Numbered from the stretch's first letter, positions 32,610 through 46,510 are shown. The stretch: DNA of 64,000 nucleotides from Bradyrhizobium sp. CB2312 (GCF_029714425.1 NZ_CP121668.1:4175501-4239500); one strand, 5' to 3'. A program made the numbers and translations. The notes: generated by a model not told the origin, from the sequence alone.

Positions 32610-34670
32610 ATGCTTGATCTCGCAATCGTAGGCGGCGGCCCCGGCGGGCTGATGAGTGCCTGGTATCTGAAGCGTAAGCTCGGCGACCTCTGCCGCGTCA
32701 CCATCTTCGAGGCATCCGACCGGCTCGGCGGCAAGATCGTCACGCGCAAATTCGATTCCGCCCCGGCGATGTACGAGGCCGGCGTTGCCGAGATCTACGA
32801 CTACTCGATGACCGGTCCGGACCCGCTGCGCGAGCTGATCCAGCATTTCGGACTTCAGACCATTCCGATGGACGCCGAGCAGGTGCAGTTCGGCGGCGAG
32901 CTACTCGACGATGTCGCGGGCATGCGCCGCAGATACGGCGCCAAGACCGCGGCCGCGATCGAGGCGTTCCGCGAGCGCTGCTCGGAGGTGATGTCGCCGA
33001 TCGAATATTACGAAGGCGTCGGCGCGCACGACAACGAGAATCCCTGGGCCTACAAGACCGCCGAGCAGGTGCTCGACGAGGAGGTCGAGGACGAGACCGC
33101 AAAGCGCTTCTTCAAGGTGATGGCGCGCTCGGACATCGCGACCGAGAGCCACAACACCAACGGCCTCAACGCGCTCAAGAACTACCTGATGGATGTCGAC
33201 GGCTATATCGGCCTTTACTCCATCCAGAACGGCAACGAGCAGCTGATCGAGTGCCTGCAGTCGGAGGTCAACGCCGACATCCAGCTCAATCACCGCGTGC
33301 TCACCGTCGGCAAGGCGCCGACCGGCCGTTATCAGCTCAAGATGATGAACGGCAAGGGTCCGGAGACGCGCGACTTCGACCTCGTGCTGGTCTGCCTGCC
33401 GCATTCCTGGCTCGCCACCATGGGGTGGGAAGGCGAGCAGCTGCGCAAGTCGATGGTCAAGCACGTTTCCTATTTCGACCGTCCCGCGCATTATCTGCGT
33501 GTCTCGATCCTGTTCGACACCCCGTTCTGGGGCGAGAAGATCCCCGGCGCCTGGTTCATGTCGGAGGCCTTCGGTGGCTGCTGCGTCTACAACGAGGGCG
33601 CGCGCCACGACGTCGGCAAGCACGGCGTGTTGAACTGGCTCATTCCCGGCTCCGATGCGCTGGCCTTCGCCAACCTCTCGGACCAGGAGCTGATCGACGC
33701 TGCGCTGAAATCGCTGCCGGCCTCGCTCGGCGATGCCCGCGCGCATTTCATGGAAGGTAAGATCCACCGCTGGCTGTCGTCGGTGAACGCGCTGCCAGGC
33801 GGCTTGCCCGTGCGCGACGTCATGACCAATCACCGGCCGGAGCCGAAGGAACATCCCGGCATCGTCGTGGTCGGCGACTATCTGTTCGACTCCACGCTGA
33901 ACGGCCTGCTCGACTCCTCGGATGCCGCGACCGACATCATCCTGACCGAGATGATGCGCCTGCGCCGCGAGCGCGCGCAGGACGACCAGCCGATCTCCGA
34001 CAAGATCGACCGCGACTATTTCGAGAACTATCGCGGCCTCGGCCCGTACAGCGAAGCGTGGAAGCACTTCACCGATCCCGATTATCTCACAAAACTGATC
34101 GGCATCGTCTGGGGCAAGGCAAAGGGCTCAAAGCTCCTGGTCGCGGGCTCGGCCAGCGGCGAGCTGGTGGGCGCGCTGCGCGAGCGCGGCATCGATGCCT
34201 GGGGCATCGAGAACAACCGCGCCATCCACGCCAAGACGCCGAAGGCGCTGAAGAAGTACAACAAGCTCGGCTCGATCACCGACATGCCATTCAAGGACGG
34301 CAGCTTCGACTTCGTGTTCGAGACCAGCCTCTGCCACGTGTCCCCGAAGCAGGTGGTCCGCGCGATCCGCGAGCTCAACCGCGTGGTCAGGACCGGTCTC
34401 GTGTTCGGCTCGATCACCTCGGACATGGCCTCGGTGGTGATCGACCGCTACGACCTCTTGCGCGGGGTCAAGAAGCTCGGCACCTGGTGGGAATGGTCCG
34501 AGCTGTTTTTCGGCAACGGCTTTGACCTGTCGATGCACCGCAAGGACTGCACCGACGCGCTCTGGGAGGCGACGCTTGCCGCGGGCAAGGGCCCGGGTCA
34601 ATGGTACGCCGACGCCGACAGCTTGCGTTATTCGTTCTTCGACAAGGTCGAGGACGAGGACGACGACTAG
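32610..34670 (+). CDS. FAD-dependent oxidoreductase fused to a SAM-dependent methyltransferase-like domain
   Basis: A 686-residue two-domain protein. Residues 1 to about 450 are an amine-oxidase/phytoene-desaturase-like flavoprotein: GGGPGGLMSAWYL at 8-20 binds the FAD ADP part, FEASDRLGGKI (33-43) follows, and GIVVVGDYLFDSTLNGLLDS (417-436) is the C-terminal FAD motif. Residues about 505-640 look like a class I methyltransferase: LLVAGSASGELV replaces the usual D-x-G-x-G loop, GIENN supplies the acidic residue after strand 2, and MPFKDGSFDFVFETSLCHVS resembles the post-motif region. Motif I is atypical, so methyl transfer is uncertain. It is followed by an ABC exporter on the same strand. 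The fusion suggests oxidation and modification of one unknown molecule, perhaps exported. Confidence 0.8.
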   Translation: MLDLAIVGGGPGGLMSAWYLKRKLGDLCRVTIFEASDRLGGKIVTRKFDSAPAMYEAGVAEIYDYSMTGPDPLRELIQHFGLQTIPMDAEQVQFGGELLDDVAGMRRRYGAKTAAAIEAFRERCSEVMSPIEYYEGVGAHDNENPWAYKTAEQVLDEEVEDETAKRFFKVMARSDIATESHNTNGLNALKNYLMDVDGYIGLYSIQNGNEQLIECLQSEVNADIQLNHRVLTVGKAPTGRYQLKMMNGKGPETRDFDLVLVCLPHSWLATMGWEGEQLRKSMVKHVSYFDRPAHYLRVSILFDTPFWGEKIPGAWFMSEAFGGCCVYNEGARHDVGKHGVLNWLIPGSDALAFANLSDQELIDAALKSLPASLGDARAHFMEGKIHRWLSSVNALPGGLPVRDVMTNHRPEPKEHPGIVVVGDYLFDSTLNGLLDSSDAATDIILTEMMRLRRERAQDDQPISDKIDRDYFENYRGLGPYSEAWKHFTDPDYLTKLIGIVWGKAKGSKLLVAGSASGELVGALRERGIDAWGIENNRAIHAKTPKALKKYNKLGSITDMPFKDGSFDFVFETSLCHVSPKQVVRAIRELNRVVRTGLVFGSITSDMASVVIDRYDLLRGVKKLGTWWEWSELFFGNGFDLSMHRKDCTDALWEATLAAGKGPGQWYADADSLRYSFFDKVEDEDDD

Positions 34671-34818
34671 CTCTCGAGGAACGACTAGCTCTCAAGGATC
34701 GGGTGAATTCGCCAATTGTTTTGCCGAATTCATTTTGATCGCATAGAATCGGTGCAATAGCGGCTCTCCGCTATCTCTTTCTCTGCGGTCATGCCGGCCG
34801 TCAGCATCGGTTGGTTTC

Positions 34819-36849
34819 ATGGCGTCCAAGCCTCTCTCGCCCGACAAACAGAAGCTCGCCGCCGAAGAGGCGACCGAGCTCGACGACAAGCTTGCCGCCG
34901 CCAAGCCGGACCTCGAAGACGACGAGGACGATGAAGACGAGGAGGATGACGAGCTGGAGCTCGATGATGACGATGAGGACGAGGACCTCGTCGTCTTTAC
35001 CGCGCGCGAGGCCGCCGGCGCGCTCGCGACCATCCTGGGTTTCGTCAAGCCTTTCCTCGCCAACTACAAGCGGATGCTGTCGTTCGTGGCGTTCGGCGTC
35101 GTCGTCGAGACGCTGTTCAACGTCATCATGCCGCTCAGCCTGAAATACCTGATCGACGATGCGCTCGGCGAGGAGGATTTCCAGGCGCTGTACAAGATCC
35201 TCGGCGTGCTCGCGGTCGCCGGCATCCTCACCTCCATCATCGCGGTCTGGTACGAGCGCTGGGACGCGCGGCTGGCCGCCTGCATCATCTCCGACGTCCG
35301 CAAGCGCCTGTTCGAGCACGTCCAGGAGCTGCCGGCGGCCTATTTCGGCCGCACCAAGCGCGGCGAGATCCTGTCGCGCTTTTCCGTCGACCTCTCGGCG
35401 TTCGAAGGCTCGGTGAAGACCTTCGCCAACAGCGCGGCGCTGCCGTTCCTGGAACTGGTCGCCGGCATCATCCTGATGTTGTTTTTGAACTGGCAGCTCG
35501 CCGTGGTCGCGCTGCTGGTGTTCCCGATCACGCTGATCGGCCCGCGCATCCTCACCCCGAAGGCGGTGCAGGCCAATTACGAGCAGAAGCTCAACGAAAG
35601 CGCGCTGCTCGGCATGGTGCAGGAGAACGTGGCGGCGCAGGCGGTGATCAAGGCGTTCAGCCTGCAGCGCAAGATGTTCGGCTTCTTCCGTTTCCGCAAC
35701 GACGAGACCCGCAACAGGATCGCCTCCGCCGCGTTCCTGTCGACCATGGTGGAGCGGACGGTCACCATCTCCGTGCTCTTGCTGCACCTCGTGGTGCTCG
35801 CGATCGGCGCGTATCTGGCGACCAAGGGCCAGATCACCATCGGCACCTTCGTCACCTTCGAGAGCGCGTTCTGGGAGGTCTCCTACAACATCGCCCATGT
35901 GATGCACTTCATCCCGGTGTCAATCTCCTCGGCCGCCGCGATCCGCCATATCCAGGAGCTGCTCGACGAGCCGACCCGCGGCGCCGACCGTCCCGGCGCA
36001 CCCGACCTGCCGCGCATCACCAACGACATCACCTTCGACCACGTCACCTTCCAGTACGAAGGCAGCCAGACGCCGGTGCTGGACAATCTCAGCCTCAAGC
36101 TCAACGTCGGCAGGAGCATCGCCATCGTCGGGCCCTCGGGCTCGGGCAAGAGCACGCTGCTCAATTTGATCCTGCGGCTCTATGTGCCCGACGAGGGCCG
36201 CGTCACCATCGACGGCGTCGACGTGCGCAAGGTGACGCTGGATTCGCTGCGCCGGAGCATGGCGGTCGTGTTCCAGGAGAACATGCTGTTCAACATGTCG
36301 ATCCGGGAGAACATCCGGCTCGGCAAGGAGGGCGCGACCGACGAGGAGGTGGAGGAGGCAGCGAAGAAGGCCGAGATCCACCGCTACATCATGAGCCTGC
36401 CGCAGCGCTACGACACCCCGGTCGGCGAGCGCGGCGACACACTCTCGGGCGGCCAGCGCCAGCGCATCGCGATCGCGCGCGCGATCATCCGCAATCCCTC
36501 CGTGCTGCTGCTCGACGAGGCCACCTCGGCGCTGGACCAGACCACGGAGGCCGCGATCAACCGCACGCTGCTGAAGGTCGCCAAGGGCCGCACCATGATC
36601 TGGTCGACCCACCGCCTGACCTCGGTGGTCGAGATGGACGAGATCATCGTGATTTCAGGGGGCAGGGCGATCGAGCGCGGCTCGCATGCCGAACTGCTCG
36701 CCAAGAACGGCACCTATCGCAAGCTGTGGAACGACCAGATGCACCAGCCGCACGGCGCTGCGGCTCAGGCCGATGACGACAGCGAGGATGACGACGAGGA
36801 AGACGACGACCTCGAGGATGATGAGGACGAGGACGACGAGGAGGAGTGA
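34819..36849 (+). CDS. ABC exporter (fused membrane and ATPase domains) with acidic tails at both ends
   Basis: A 676-residue half-transporter that should dimerise. A membrane domain with about six spans (residues about 65-370) precedes an ATPase domain with Walker [10 protein letters not shown] (438-446), signature LSGGQRQR (542-549), Walker [13 protein letters not shown] (562-573) and H-loop WSTHR. Fold and order match MsbA/lipid- or peptide-type exporters. Unusual features are an almost purely Asp/Glu tract at about residues 31-56, before the first span, and another at 652-676, the very C-terminus; each has 23 acidic residues out of about 25. They would sit in the cytoplasm and might bind metal or a basic partner. 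The cargo is unknown. The 3' end overlaps the convergent FAD monooxygenase. Confidence 0.88.
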   Translation: MASKPLSPDKQKLAAEEATELDDKLAAAKPDLEDDEDDEDEEDDELELDDDDEDEDLVVFTAREAAGALATILGFVKPFLANYKRMLSFVAFGVVVETLFNVIMPLSLKYLIDDALGEEDFQALYKILGVLAVAGILTSIIAVWYERWDARLAACIISDVRKRLFEHVQELPAAYFGRTKRGEILSRFSVDLSAFEGSVKTFANSAALPFLELVAGIILMLFLNWQLAVVALLVFPITLIGPRILTPKAVQANYEQKLNESALLGMVQENVAAQAVIKAFSLQRKMFGFFRFRNDETRNRIASAAFLSTMVERTVTISVLLLHLVVLAIGAYLATKGQITIGTFVTFESAFWEVSYNIAHVMHFIPVSISSAAAIRHIQELLDEPTRGADRPGAPDLPRITNDITFDHVTFQYEGSQTPVLDNLSLKLNVGRSIAIVGPSGSGKSTLLNLILRLYVPDEGRVTIDGVDVRKVTLDSLRRSMAVVFQENMLFNMSIRENIRLGKEGATDEEVEEAAKKAEIHRYIMSLPQRYDTPVGERGDTLSGGQRQRIAIARAIIRNPSVLLLDEATSALDQTTEAAINRTLLKVAKGRTMIWSTHRLTSVVEMDEIIVISGGRAIERGSHAELLAKNGTYRKLWNDQMHQPHGAAAQADDDSEDDDEEDDDLEDDEDEDDEEE

Positions 36850-38015
36850 CCGAGGAAGTTCGGCTCCAGGTCGAAGGCGCCTCCGAGCGGCCGCAATAGC
36901 CCCTGAATCGACCAGGCCATGAAACGCGCCCAGCGCTGTGCCGTCCAGTAGAGGCCTGGCGCGGTCGAGACTGCGCGGAAATCGAACGCCTTCGCCGCCG
37001 ACCATTCGTCGCAGGCCCGCTTGATGGGATCGGCGTAGAATGCGGCGACCTTCGCCGCATCCATCCCGTCGGAGGCGAGCCATTGCGGGATGTAGACATT
37101 GCAGAGCCGCTCGACGTCCGTGAAGACCTTGTCGCAGCCGGTGCCCGCGGCGGGGCAGGAGGTCGCGAAGGCATCGCCCACCAATACGAGGCCGGGCTGG
37201 CCGCTTGCGTCGTTCACATAGAGATCGACCGGGCGGATCTTGATCTCGCCGGGAATGTCGAACGGGCCGGTGATGCGCCTCAGCCGCGGCAGGGCGGCGT
37301 TCAGCGTCTCGGCCGGCCTGCGCCGCAGCTCGCTGAGCCAGGGATCGTCGAAGCTGCGGTAGACGAACAGATTGGCGCGCATCCGCGGGCCGATCGGAAA
37401 CAGCGTGATGTAGGGAATGCGGTCGCTCGGTCGCTCCGAGAAATAGGTCAGTGCGGGGAAATCGAACGAATTCCGCCCCGCCGGCACCACGTCGAATCCG
37501 ATTGAGATCGAATGGCAGGCGCTGACGACCTTCCGCACGATGCCGAGCTGGTGGCGCAGGCCGACATTGAGGCCGTTGGCGAGCACGACGAGGCGGGCCG
37601 AGATCGTCTCGTCATTGGAGAGCAAGATCCGCTGCCGCTCCCCGCTGGCCTCGACCGAAACGGCCTTGGCGCAGATGCGCTCGACACACGCAGGGATCTC
37701 GTCGCGGACCGCGGTGACCAGGGAATCGTAGAGGATGTTGAACTGCCGGCTCGGCGCCTTGTCGAGCAGATGGCCGAACCGTGCGATCCAGTTCTCGCCG
37801 GCAAAGGTGGCGCGGCGCAGGACCGATTCTCCGATTCCGGTCTTCAGGAATCGCTCGACCTGGACATGACCGCTGAGTTTCTCGACGCGAAAATCCGCCG
37901 GATAGCTCTCATGCGGATCGATCATCACTGTCGAAATGCCGGCGCGGCCGAGCATCGCAGCGGCGGTCGAGCCGGACAAACCCCCGCCGATGATGGCAAT
38001 GTCGGTGTACCGCAT
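36765..38015 (-). CDS. FAD-dependent monooxygenase-like oxidoreductase with poly-serine C-terminus
   Basis: A 416-residue flavoprotein of the aromatic hydroxylase (UbiH/PHBH) fold: GGGLSGSTAAAMLGRAGIST at 10-29 binds the ADP part of FAD, and LVGDAFATSCPAAGTGCDKV near residue 290 is the GD motif that contacts the ribityl chain. It would hydroxylate or halogenate a small molecule with NAD(P)H and oxygen. It is convergent with the ABC exporter, and the last 85 bases overlap it. In this overlap the exporter's acidic codons (GAC, GAG) read on the other strand as serine, giving a tail of about 25 Ser residues (390-416) that is probably an accident of the overlap. The natural end of the enzyme is likely near LEPNFLG. 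Confidence 0.8.
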   Translation of the reverse strand: MRYTDIAIIGGGLSGSTAAAMLGRAGISTVMIDPHESYPADFRVEKLSGHVQVERFLKTGIGESVLRRATFAGENWIARFGHLLDKAPSRQFNILYDSLVTAVRDEIPACVERICAKAVSVEASGERQRILLSNDETISARLVVLANGLNVGLRHQLGIVRKVVSACHSISIGFDVVPAGRNSFDFPALTYFSERPSDRIPYITLFPIGPRMRANLFVYRSFDDPWLSELRRRPAETLNAALPRLRRITGPFDIPGEIKIRPVDLYVNDASGQPGLVLVGDAFATSCPAAGTGCDKVFTDVERLCNVYIPQWLASDGMDAAKVAAFYADPIKRACDEWSAAKAFDFRAVSTAPGLYWTAQRWARFMAWSIQGLLRPLGGAFDLEPNFLGHSSSSSSSSSSSRSSSSSSSSSLSSSA

Positions 38016-38701
38016 GGCGTAAATCTCTGCCGATGGCGGCAGATTGCCGCACCAACAGGAAAAAAAGCCTTAGCGAGGGATATAAAAGTATATTTCGCCC
38101 GGATGTAAATGGGCCGCTGGGGTAGCGGAACAGGGGGCCCATGCCCATATCCGGACGGCGCGGTGAGTGCGGCAAACAGTGATTTCGACAGTCGCGAGAA
38201 GCGTTTTTGACTGTCGTTTCACCTTGACTTGACCGATTCTCACTTATAGAAAGCGCCTCACTTAACGACAGGCGGTGAGCATCGCCAACGTCGGAACGGG
38301 CCACCCGTTGACCGCCAGGGACCATATCCCGGGGGTTCGTTTAAGGCGGGCACCAACCTCGACGAATGCCGCTCAAACGCTGTCGATCATAGCTAGGCAA
38401 TGCCAGTGCGATTTTAGTTCTCTTGAGCTCGTTCTCTTGAGATCGAATTCGGATGCATGACCTCGGTGCGCAGGCCGCGGCTTTACGCTGATCGGCCTCA
38501 AATATCGCGGTCCTCTGTGGCGTCGAAGCGCTTTCCGCTCGTTGATGGAGCGGTTGGCGCAATTTCGCTTTGCGCGGATTGTTCCGCAAAAAGCGGCCTC
38601 GTCGGGCGGGTGGCTCGAGAAGAATTTGCGGTTCCGGCGACGGGCCGTGCCAAGACAGCGGGCCCGGAAGGGGCCGCGACAGAACAAAGGGTAAGGCCAG
38701 G
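38016..38701. other. rpsL upstream region with a promoter-like pair
   Basis: A 686-base gap with no credible gene. TTGACT (38224-38229) and TATAGA (38245-38250), 15 bases apart, are the best promoter-like boxes and point towards rpsL; a second -10 reading, TAGAAA at 38247, gives 17-base spacing. The remaining sequence contains no clear hairpin. It presumably carries the str operon promoter and a long leader. Confidence 0.4.
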
Positions 38702-39073
38702 ATGCCGACGATCAACCAGCTGATCGCTCAACCGCGTGAAGTGCAGAAGTCGCGCAAGAAGGTGCCGGCGCTGCAGCAGTCGCCGCAGAAGCGCGGCGTT
38801 TGCACGCGCGTCTACACCACGACCCCGAAGAAGCCGAACTCGGCGCTTCGTAAGGTCGCCAAGGTGCGCCTGACCAACGGCTTCGAGGTGATCGGCTACA
38901 TCCCCGGCGAGGGCCATAACCTCCAGGAGCACTCGGTGGTCATGATCCGCGGCGGCCGCGTCAAGGACTTGCCCGGCGTGCGCTACCACATCCTCCGCGG
39001 CGTTCTGGATACCCAGGGCGTCAAGAACCGTAAGCAGCGTCGTTCGAAGTACGGCGCCAAGCGTCCGAAGTAA
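38702..39073 (+). CDS. rpsL: 30S ribosomal protein S12
   Basis: A 123-residue decoding-centre protein. [19 protein letters not shown] and [18 protein letters not shown] carry lysines at the two classic streptomycin-resistance positions in their wild-type form, so streptomycin sensitivity at this gene is expected. The ATG at 38702 matches the family start MPTINQLI; the open frame upstream is not coding-like. rpsG follows 15 bases on. Confidence 0.98.
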   Translation: MPTINQLIAQPREVQKSRKKVPALQQSPQKRGVCTRVYTTTPKKPNSALRKVAKVRLTNGFEVIGYIPGEGHNLQEHSVVMIRGGRVKDLPGVRYHILRGVLDTQGVKNRKQRRSKYGAKRPK

Positions 39074-39559
<486 letters not shown>

Positions 39560-39592
39560 CGGCGAAACAAACGGACTCGCAAGGAACACCCC

Positions 39593-41665
<2,073 letters not shown>

Positions 41666-41706
41666 TTGTCGTCGGTCTGAAAGCTGACGATTGAACGGAG
41701 AGTCAA

Positions 41707-42897
<1,191 letters not shown>

Positions 42898-42913
42898 TTA
42901 CGAGAATAGGGAC

Positions 42914-42957
42914 GGCGAGTAGCGAGTGGTGACATTCGCTATTCGCTATTCGCCACC
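42914..42957. repeat. GCGAATA-type palindromic repeat, tuf-rpsJ gap
   Basis: Built from short units: GGCGAGTAGCGAGTGGTGAC on the left and ATTCGCTATTCGCTATTCGCC on the right form an inverted structure. A longer copy lies between rpoA and rplQ (57465-57521). Confidence 0.65.
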
Positions 42958-42978
42958 CACTGAAGAGAGACCACGGCA

Positions 42979-43287
42979 ATGAACGGCCAAAACATTCGTA
43001 TCCGTCTCAAGGCGTTCGACCATCGTATCCTCGATACGTCGACCCGCGAGATCGTGAACACGGCGAAGCGCACCGGCGCGCAGGTCCGCGGACCCATTCC
43101 GCTGCCCACCCGCATCGAGAAGTTCACCGTCAACCGTTCGCCCCACGTCGACAAGAAGAGCCGCGAGCAGTTCGAGATGCGCACCCACAAGCGCCTGCTC
43201 GACATCGTCGATCCGACCCCGCAGACCGTCGATGCTTTGATGAAGCTCGACCTGGCCGCCGGTGTCGACGTCGAGATCAAGCTCTAA
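42979..43287 (+). CDS. rpsJ: 30S ribosomal protein S10
   Basis: A 102-residue protein (E. coli 103). [20 protein letters not shown] and [21 protein letters not shown] are standard. S10 sits in the 30S head and also joins NusB in antitermination complexes and binds NusG. Start ATG has GAGAGA upstream. First gene of the S10 cluster; rplC follows after 51 bases. Confidence 0.98.
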
Positions 43288-43338
43288 GATTTTGGATCCC
43301 GTTCGCGAAAGCGGACAAAGAGAACAGGAAGCAAGCCG

Positions 43339-44052
43339 ATGCGCTCCGGAGTGATCGCACAAAAGGTCGGGATGACGCGGGTCTTCACGGAGGCCGGCGA
43401 ACATATCCCCGTGACCGTGCTGAAGCTCGGCAATTGCCAGGTCGTAGGCCACCGCACCGAAGAGAAGAACGGTTACGTCGCGCTCCAGCTCGGTTCTGGC
43501 GCCCGCAAGACCGTTTACATGCCCAAGGCGGAACGCGGCCAGTTCGCGGTCGCCAAGGTCGAGCCGAAGCGCCGGGTCGAGGAATTCCGCGTCACCGCGG
43601 ATGCCATGATCCCGGTCGGCGCCGAGATCCAGGCCGACCATTTCGTCGTCGGCCAGTTCGTCGACGTCACCGGCACCTCGGTCGGTAAGGGCTTCGCCGG
43701 CGGTATGAAGCGCTGGAACTTCGGCGGTCTGCGCGCCACGCACGGTGTGTCGATCTCGCACCGCTCGATCGGTTCGACCGGTGGTCGTCAGGACCCCGGC
43801 AAGACCTGGAAGAACAAGAAGATGCCCGGCCACATGGGTGTCGACCGCATCACCACGCTCAATCTGCGCGTCGTTCAGCTCGACGTCGAGCGCGGCCTGA
43901 TCCTTGTCGAAGGCGCCGTTCCCGGCTCCAAGGGCGGCTGGATCCGCGTGCGTGACGCCGTCAAGAAGCCGCTGCCGAAGGAAGCTCCGAAGCCCGGCAA
44001 GTTCAAGGTTGCTGGCGACGCGGACGCCGCTCCGGCTGCGCAGGAGGCGTGA
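43339..44052 (+). CDS. rplC: 50S ribosomal protein L3
   Basis: A 237-residue protein, longer than E. coli L3 (209) mainly by a C-terminal Lys/Ala/Pro-rich extension ending APAAQEA. The start [16 protein letters not shown] and [20 protein letters not shown] are typical; the conserved Gln in the last segment is the residue methylated by PrmB in E. coli. It helps form the peptidyl-transferase surroundings. rplD starts after 1 base. Confidence 0.98.
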   Translation: MRSGVIAQKVGMTRVFTEAGEHIPVTVLKLGNCQVVGHRTEEKNGYVALQLGSGARKTVYMPKAERGQFAVAKVEPKRRVEEFRVTADAMIPVGAEIQADHFVVGQFVDVTGTSVGKGFAGGMKRWNFGGLRATHGVSISHRSIGSTGGRQDPGKTWKNKKMPGHMGVDRITTLNLRVVQLDVERGLILVEGAVPGSKGGWIRVRDAVKKPLPKEAPKPGKFKVAGDADAAPAAQEA

Positions 44053-44053
44053 G

Positions 44054-44674
44054 ATGGAACTGAAGGTCACCACCCTCGAAGGTAAGGAAGCGGGCTCGGT
44101 CCAGCTGTCCGACGCCATCTTCGGTCTCGAGCCGCGCGAGGACATCATCGCGCGCTGCGTGCAGTGGCAGCTCAACAAGCGCCAGGCCGGCACGCACAAG
44201 GCCAAGGGCCGCGCCGAGATCTGGCGCACCGGCAAGAAGATGTACAAGCAGAAGGGCACCGGCGGTGCTCGTCACGGCTCGGCCCGCGTGCCGCAGTTCC
44301 GTGGCGGTGGCCGTGCCTTCGGTCCGGTGGTGCGTTCGCACGCCACCGACCTGCCGAAGAAGGTCCGCGCGCTCGCGCTCAAGCATGCGCTCTCGGCCAA
44401 GGCCAAGGACGGCGATCTCGTCGTGATCGAGAAGGCCGCGCTGGAAGCCGCCAAGACCAAGGCGCTGCTGGGTCACTTCTCCGGCCTGGGGCTGACCAAC
44501 GCGCTGATCATCGACGGCGCCGAGCTCAACAACGGCTTTGCCGCCGCGGCCCGCAACATCCCCAACATGGACGTGCTGCCGATCCAGGGCATCAACGTCT
44601 ATGACATCCTGCGCCGTCAGAAGCTCGTTCTGACCAAGGCCGCCATCGATGCGCTGGAGGCGCGCTTCAAATGA
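44054..44674 (+). CDS. rplD: 50S ribosomal protein L4
   Basis: A 206-residue protein (E. coli 201). The long loop with [20 protein letters not shown] reaches the exit tunnel, where E. coli macrolide resistance arises; it looks wild type. E. coli L4 also regulates the S10 operon by transcription and translation control; no matching leader was recognised here. The ATG at 44054 follows the rplC stop by one base; the open frame upstream is a shadow. Its end overlaps rplW by 4 bases. Confidence 0.97.
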   Translation: MELKVTTLEGKEAGSVQLSDAIFGLEPREDIIARCVQWQLNKRQAGTHKAKGRAEIWRTGKKMYKQKGTGGARHGSARVPQFRGGGRAFGPVVRSHATDLPKKVRALALKHALSAKAKDGDLVVIEKAALEAAKTKALLGHFSGLGLTNALIIDGAELNNGFAAAARNIPNMDVLPIQGINVYDILRRQKLVLTKAAIDALEARFK

Positions 44675-44973
44675 GCAAGAACATCGAGCCTCGCCACTAC
44701 GACGTGATCCTGTCGCCGGTCGTGACCGAAAAGGCCACGATCGCCTCGGAGCACAACAAGGTGCTGTTCAAGGTGGCCGCGAAGGCGACCAAGCCGCAGA
44801 TCAAGGAAGCGATCGAGAAGCTGTTCGACGTCAAGGTCAAGAGCGTCAACACGCTGGTCCGCAAGGGCAAGACCAAGGTCTTCCGCGGCAATCTCGGTTC
44901 GCAGTCGAACTCCAAGCGCGCGATCGTGACCCTCGAAGAGGGCCATCGGATCGACGTGACCACCGGTCTGTAA
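44671..44973 (+). CDS. rplW: 50S ribosomal protein L23
   Basis: A 100-residue protein, the same length as in E. coli. [21 protein letters not shown] is typical. It lies at the tunnel exit and is the docking site for trigger factor and SRP. Start overlaps the rplD stop (ATGA), indicating translational coupling. rplB follows after 12 bases. Confidence 0.98.
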   Translation: MSKNIEPRHYDVILSPVVTEKATIASEHNKVLFKVAAKATKPQIKEAIEKLFDVKVKSVNTLVRKGKTKVFRGNLGSQSNSKRAIVTLEEGHRIDVTTGL

Positions 44974-44985
44974 GGTCGTACGACG

Positions 44986-45819
44986 ATGGCACTGAAGACA
45001 TTCAATCCCACGACGCCAGGCCAGCGCCAGCTGGTCATGGTCGATCGTTCGGCCCTGTACAAGGGCAAGCCGCTGAAGGCGCTCACCGAGGGCAAGAAGT
45101 CCTCGGGCGGTCGCAACAACACCGGTCGCATCACCGTGCGTTTCCGCGGCGGTGGTCACAAGCAGACGCTGCGCATCGTCGACTTCAAGCGTGACAAGGT
45201 CGATGCGCCCGCGACGGTCGAGCGGCTGGAGTACGATCCCAACCGCACTGCGTTTATCGCGCTGATTAAGTATCAGGACGGTGAGCGGGCCTACATCCTG
45301 GCGCCGCAGCGCCTGGCCGTGGGTGACACGATCGTCGCCGGCAACTATGTCGACGTGAAGCCGGGCAACGTCATGCCGCTCGGCAACATGCCGGTCGGCA
45401 CGATCATCCACAATATCGAGGTCAAGATCGGGAAGGGTGGCCAGCTCGCCCGTTCGGCGGGCACCTACGCCCAGCTCGTCGGCCGCGACCAGGACTACGT
45501 CATCATCCGTCTGAACTCGGGCGAGCAGCGTCTGGTGCACGGCCGTTGCCGCGGCACGATCGGCGCGGTGTCGAACCCGGACCACATGAACACCTCGATC
45601 GGCAAGGCCGGCCGCAACCGTTGGCTGGGCCGCAAGCCGCATAATCGCGGCGTTTCGATGAACCCGATCGACCATCCGCACGGCGGTGGTGAAGGTCGTA
45701 CCTCGGGCGGCCGCCACCCGGTCACTCCGTGGGGCAAGCCGACCAAGGGCAAGAAGACCCGCTCCAACAAGTCGACCAACAAATTCATTCTCCTAAGCCG
45801 CCACAAGCGGAAGAAGTAA
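44986..45819 (+). CDS. rplB: 50S ribosomal protein L2
   Basis: A 277-residue protein (E. coli 273) near the peptidyl-transferase centre. [19 protein letters not shown] at the start and the [18 protein letters not shown] loop with the critical histidine are present. It stabilises subunit joining and peptide transfer. rpsS follows after 12 bases. Confidence 0.99.
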   Translation: MALKTFNPTTPGQRQLVMVDRSALYKGKPLKALTEGKKSSGGRNNTGRITVRFRGGGHKQTLRIVDFKRDKVDAPATVERLEYDPNRTAFIALIKYQDGERAYILAPQRLAVGDTIVAGNYVDVKPGNVMPLGNMPVGTIIHNIEVKIGKGGQLARSAGTYAQLVGRDQDYVIIRLNSGEQRLVHGRCRGTIGAVSNPDHMNTSIGKAGRNRWLGRKPHNRGVSMNPIDHPHGGGEGRTSGGRHPVTPWGKPTKGKKTRSNKSTNKFILLSRHKRKK

Positions 45820-45831
45820 GGAACGCCGGAC

Positions 45832-46110
45832 ATGGTTCGTTCAGTCTGGAAAGGCCCGTTCGTCGAGGGTTCTCTGCTCAAGAAGGCAGATGCCGCCCGT
45901 TCGTCCGGCCGTCACGACGTCATCAAGATCTGGAGCCGTCGCTCGACGATCCTGCCGCAGTTCGTCGGCCTGACCTTCGGCGTCTACAACGGTCAGAAGC
46001 ACGTGCCGGTGGCCGTCAACGAGGAAATGGTGGGTCACAAGTTCGGCGAGTTCTCGCCGACCCGGACCTTCCATGGCCACTCCGGCGACAAGAAAGCCAA
46101 GAAGGCTTGA
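45832..46110 (+). CDS. rpsS: 30S ribosomal protein S19
   Basis: A 92-residue protein, as in E. coli. [20 protein letters not shown] and [20 protein letters not shown] are typical. With S13 it forms a complex in the 30S head facing the A site. AAGGA lies upstream of the start. rplV starts 10 bases later. Confidence 0.98.
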   Translation: MVRSVWKGPFVEGSLLKKADAARSSGRHDVIKIWSRRSTILPQFVGLTFGVYNGQKHVPVAVNEEMVGHKFGEFSPTRTFHGHSGDKKAKKA

Positions 46111-46120
46111 GGATTAAACG

Positions 46121-46510
46121 ATGAGCAAACCTAAGCGCGAACGGAGCCTCGCCGACAACGAGGCCAAGGCGGTCGCCCGGATGCTGCGGGTGAGTCCGCA
46201 GAAGCTCAACCTGGTCGCCCAGCTCATTCGCGGCCGGAAGGCTTCCGCGGCGCTCGCTGACCTGCAGTTCTCGCGCAAGCGGATCGCGGTTGACGTGAAG
46301 AAGTGCCTGGAATCGGCGATCGCCAACGCCGAGAACAACCACGACCTCGACGTCGACGATCTCGTCGTGGCGCAGGCCTTCGTCGGCAACGGCCTCGTGA
46401 TGAAGCGCTTTGCCGCCCGCGGCCGTGGCCGCTCGGGCCGTGTCTACAAACCATTTTCGCAGCTGACGATCATTGTTCGTCAGGTCGAAGCCGAAGCAGC
46501 AGCGGCTTAA
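46121..46510 (+). CDS. rplV: 50S ribosomal protein L22
   Basis: A 129-residue protein, longer than E. coli L22 (110), with extra residues at both ends including a C-terminal EAEAAAA. The core [19 protein letters not shown] and [17 protein letters not shown] hold the hairpin that lines the exit tunnel. Start ATG follows TTGAGGATTAAACG. rpsC follows 18 bases on. Confidence 0.97.
   Translation: MSKPKRERSLADNEAKAVARMLRVSPQKLNLVAQLIRGRKASAALADLQFSRKRIAVDVKKCLESAIANAENNHDLDVDDLVVAQAFVGNGLVMKRFAARGRGRSGRVYKPFSQLTIIVRQVEAEAAAA

Noticed and set aside
38702..39073. Streptomycin- or rifampicin-resistance alleles in rpsL or rpoB
   Set aside because: The key residues in both genes are in their wild-type, sensitive form.
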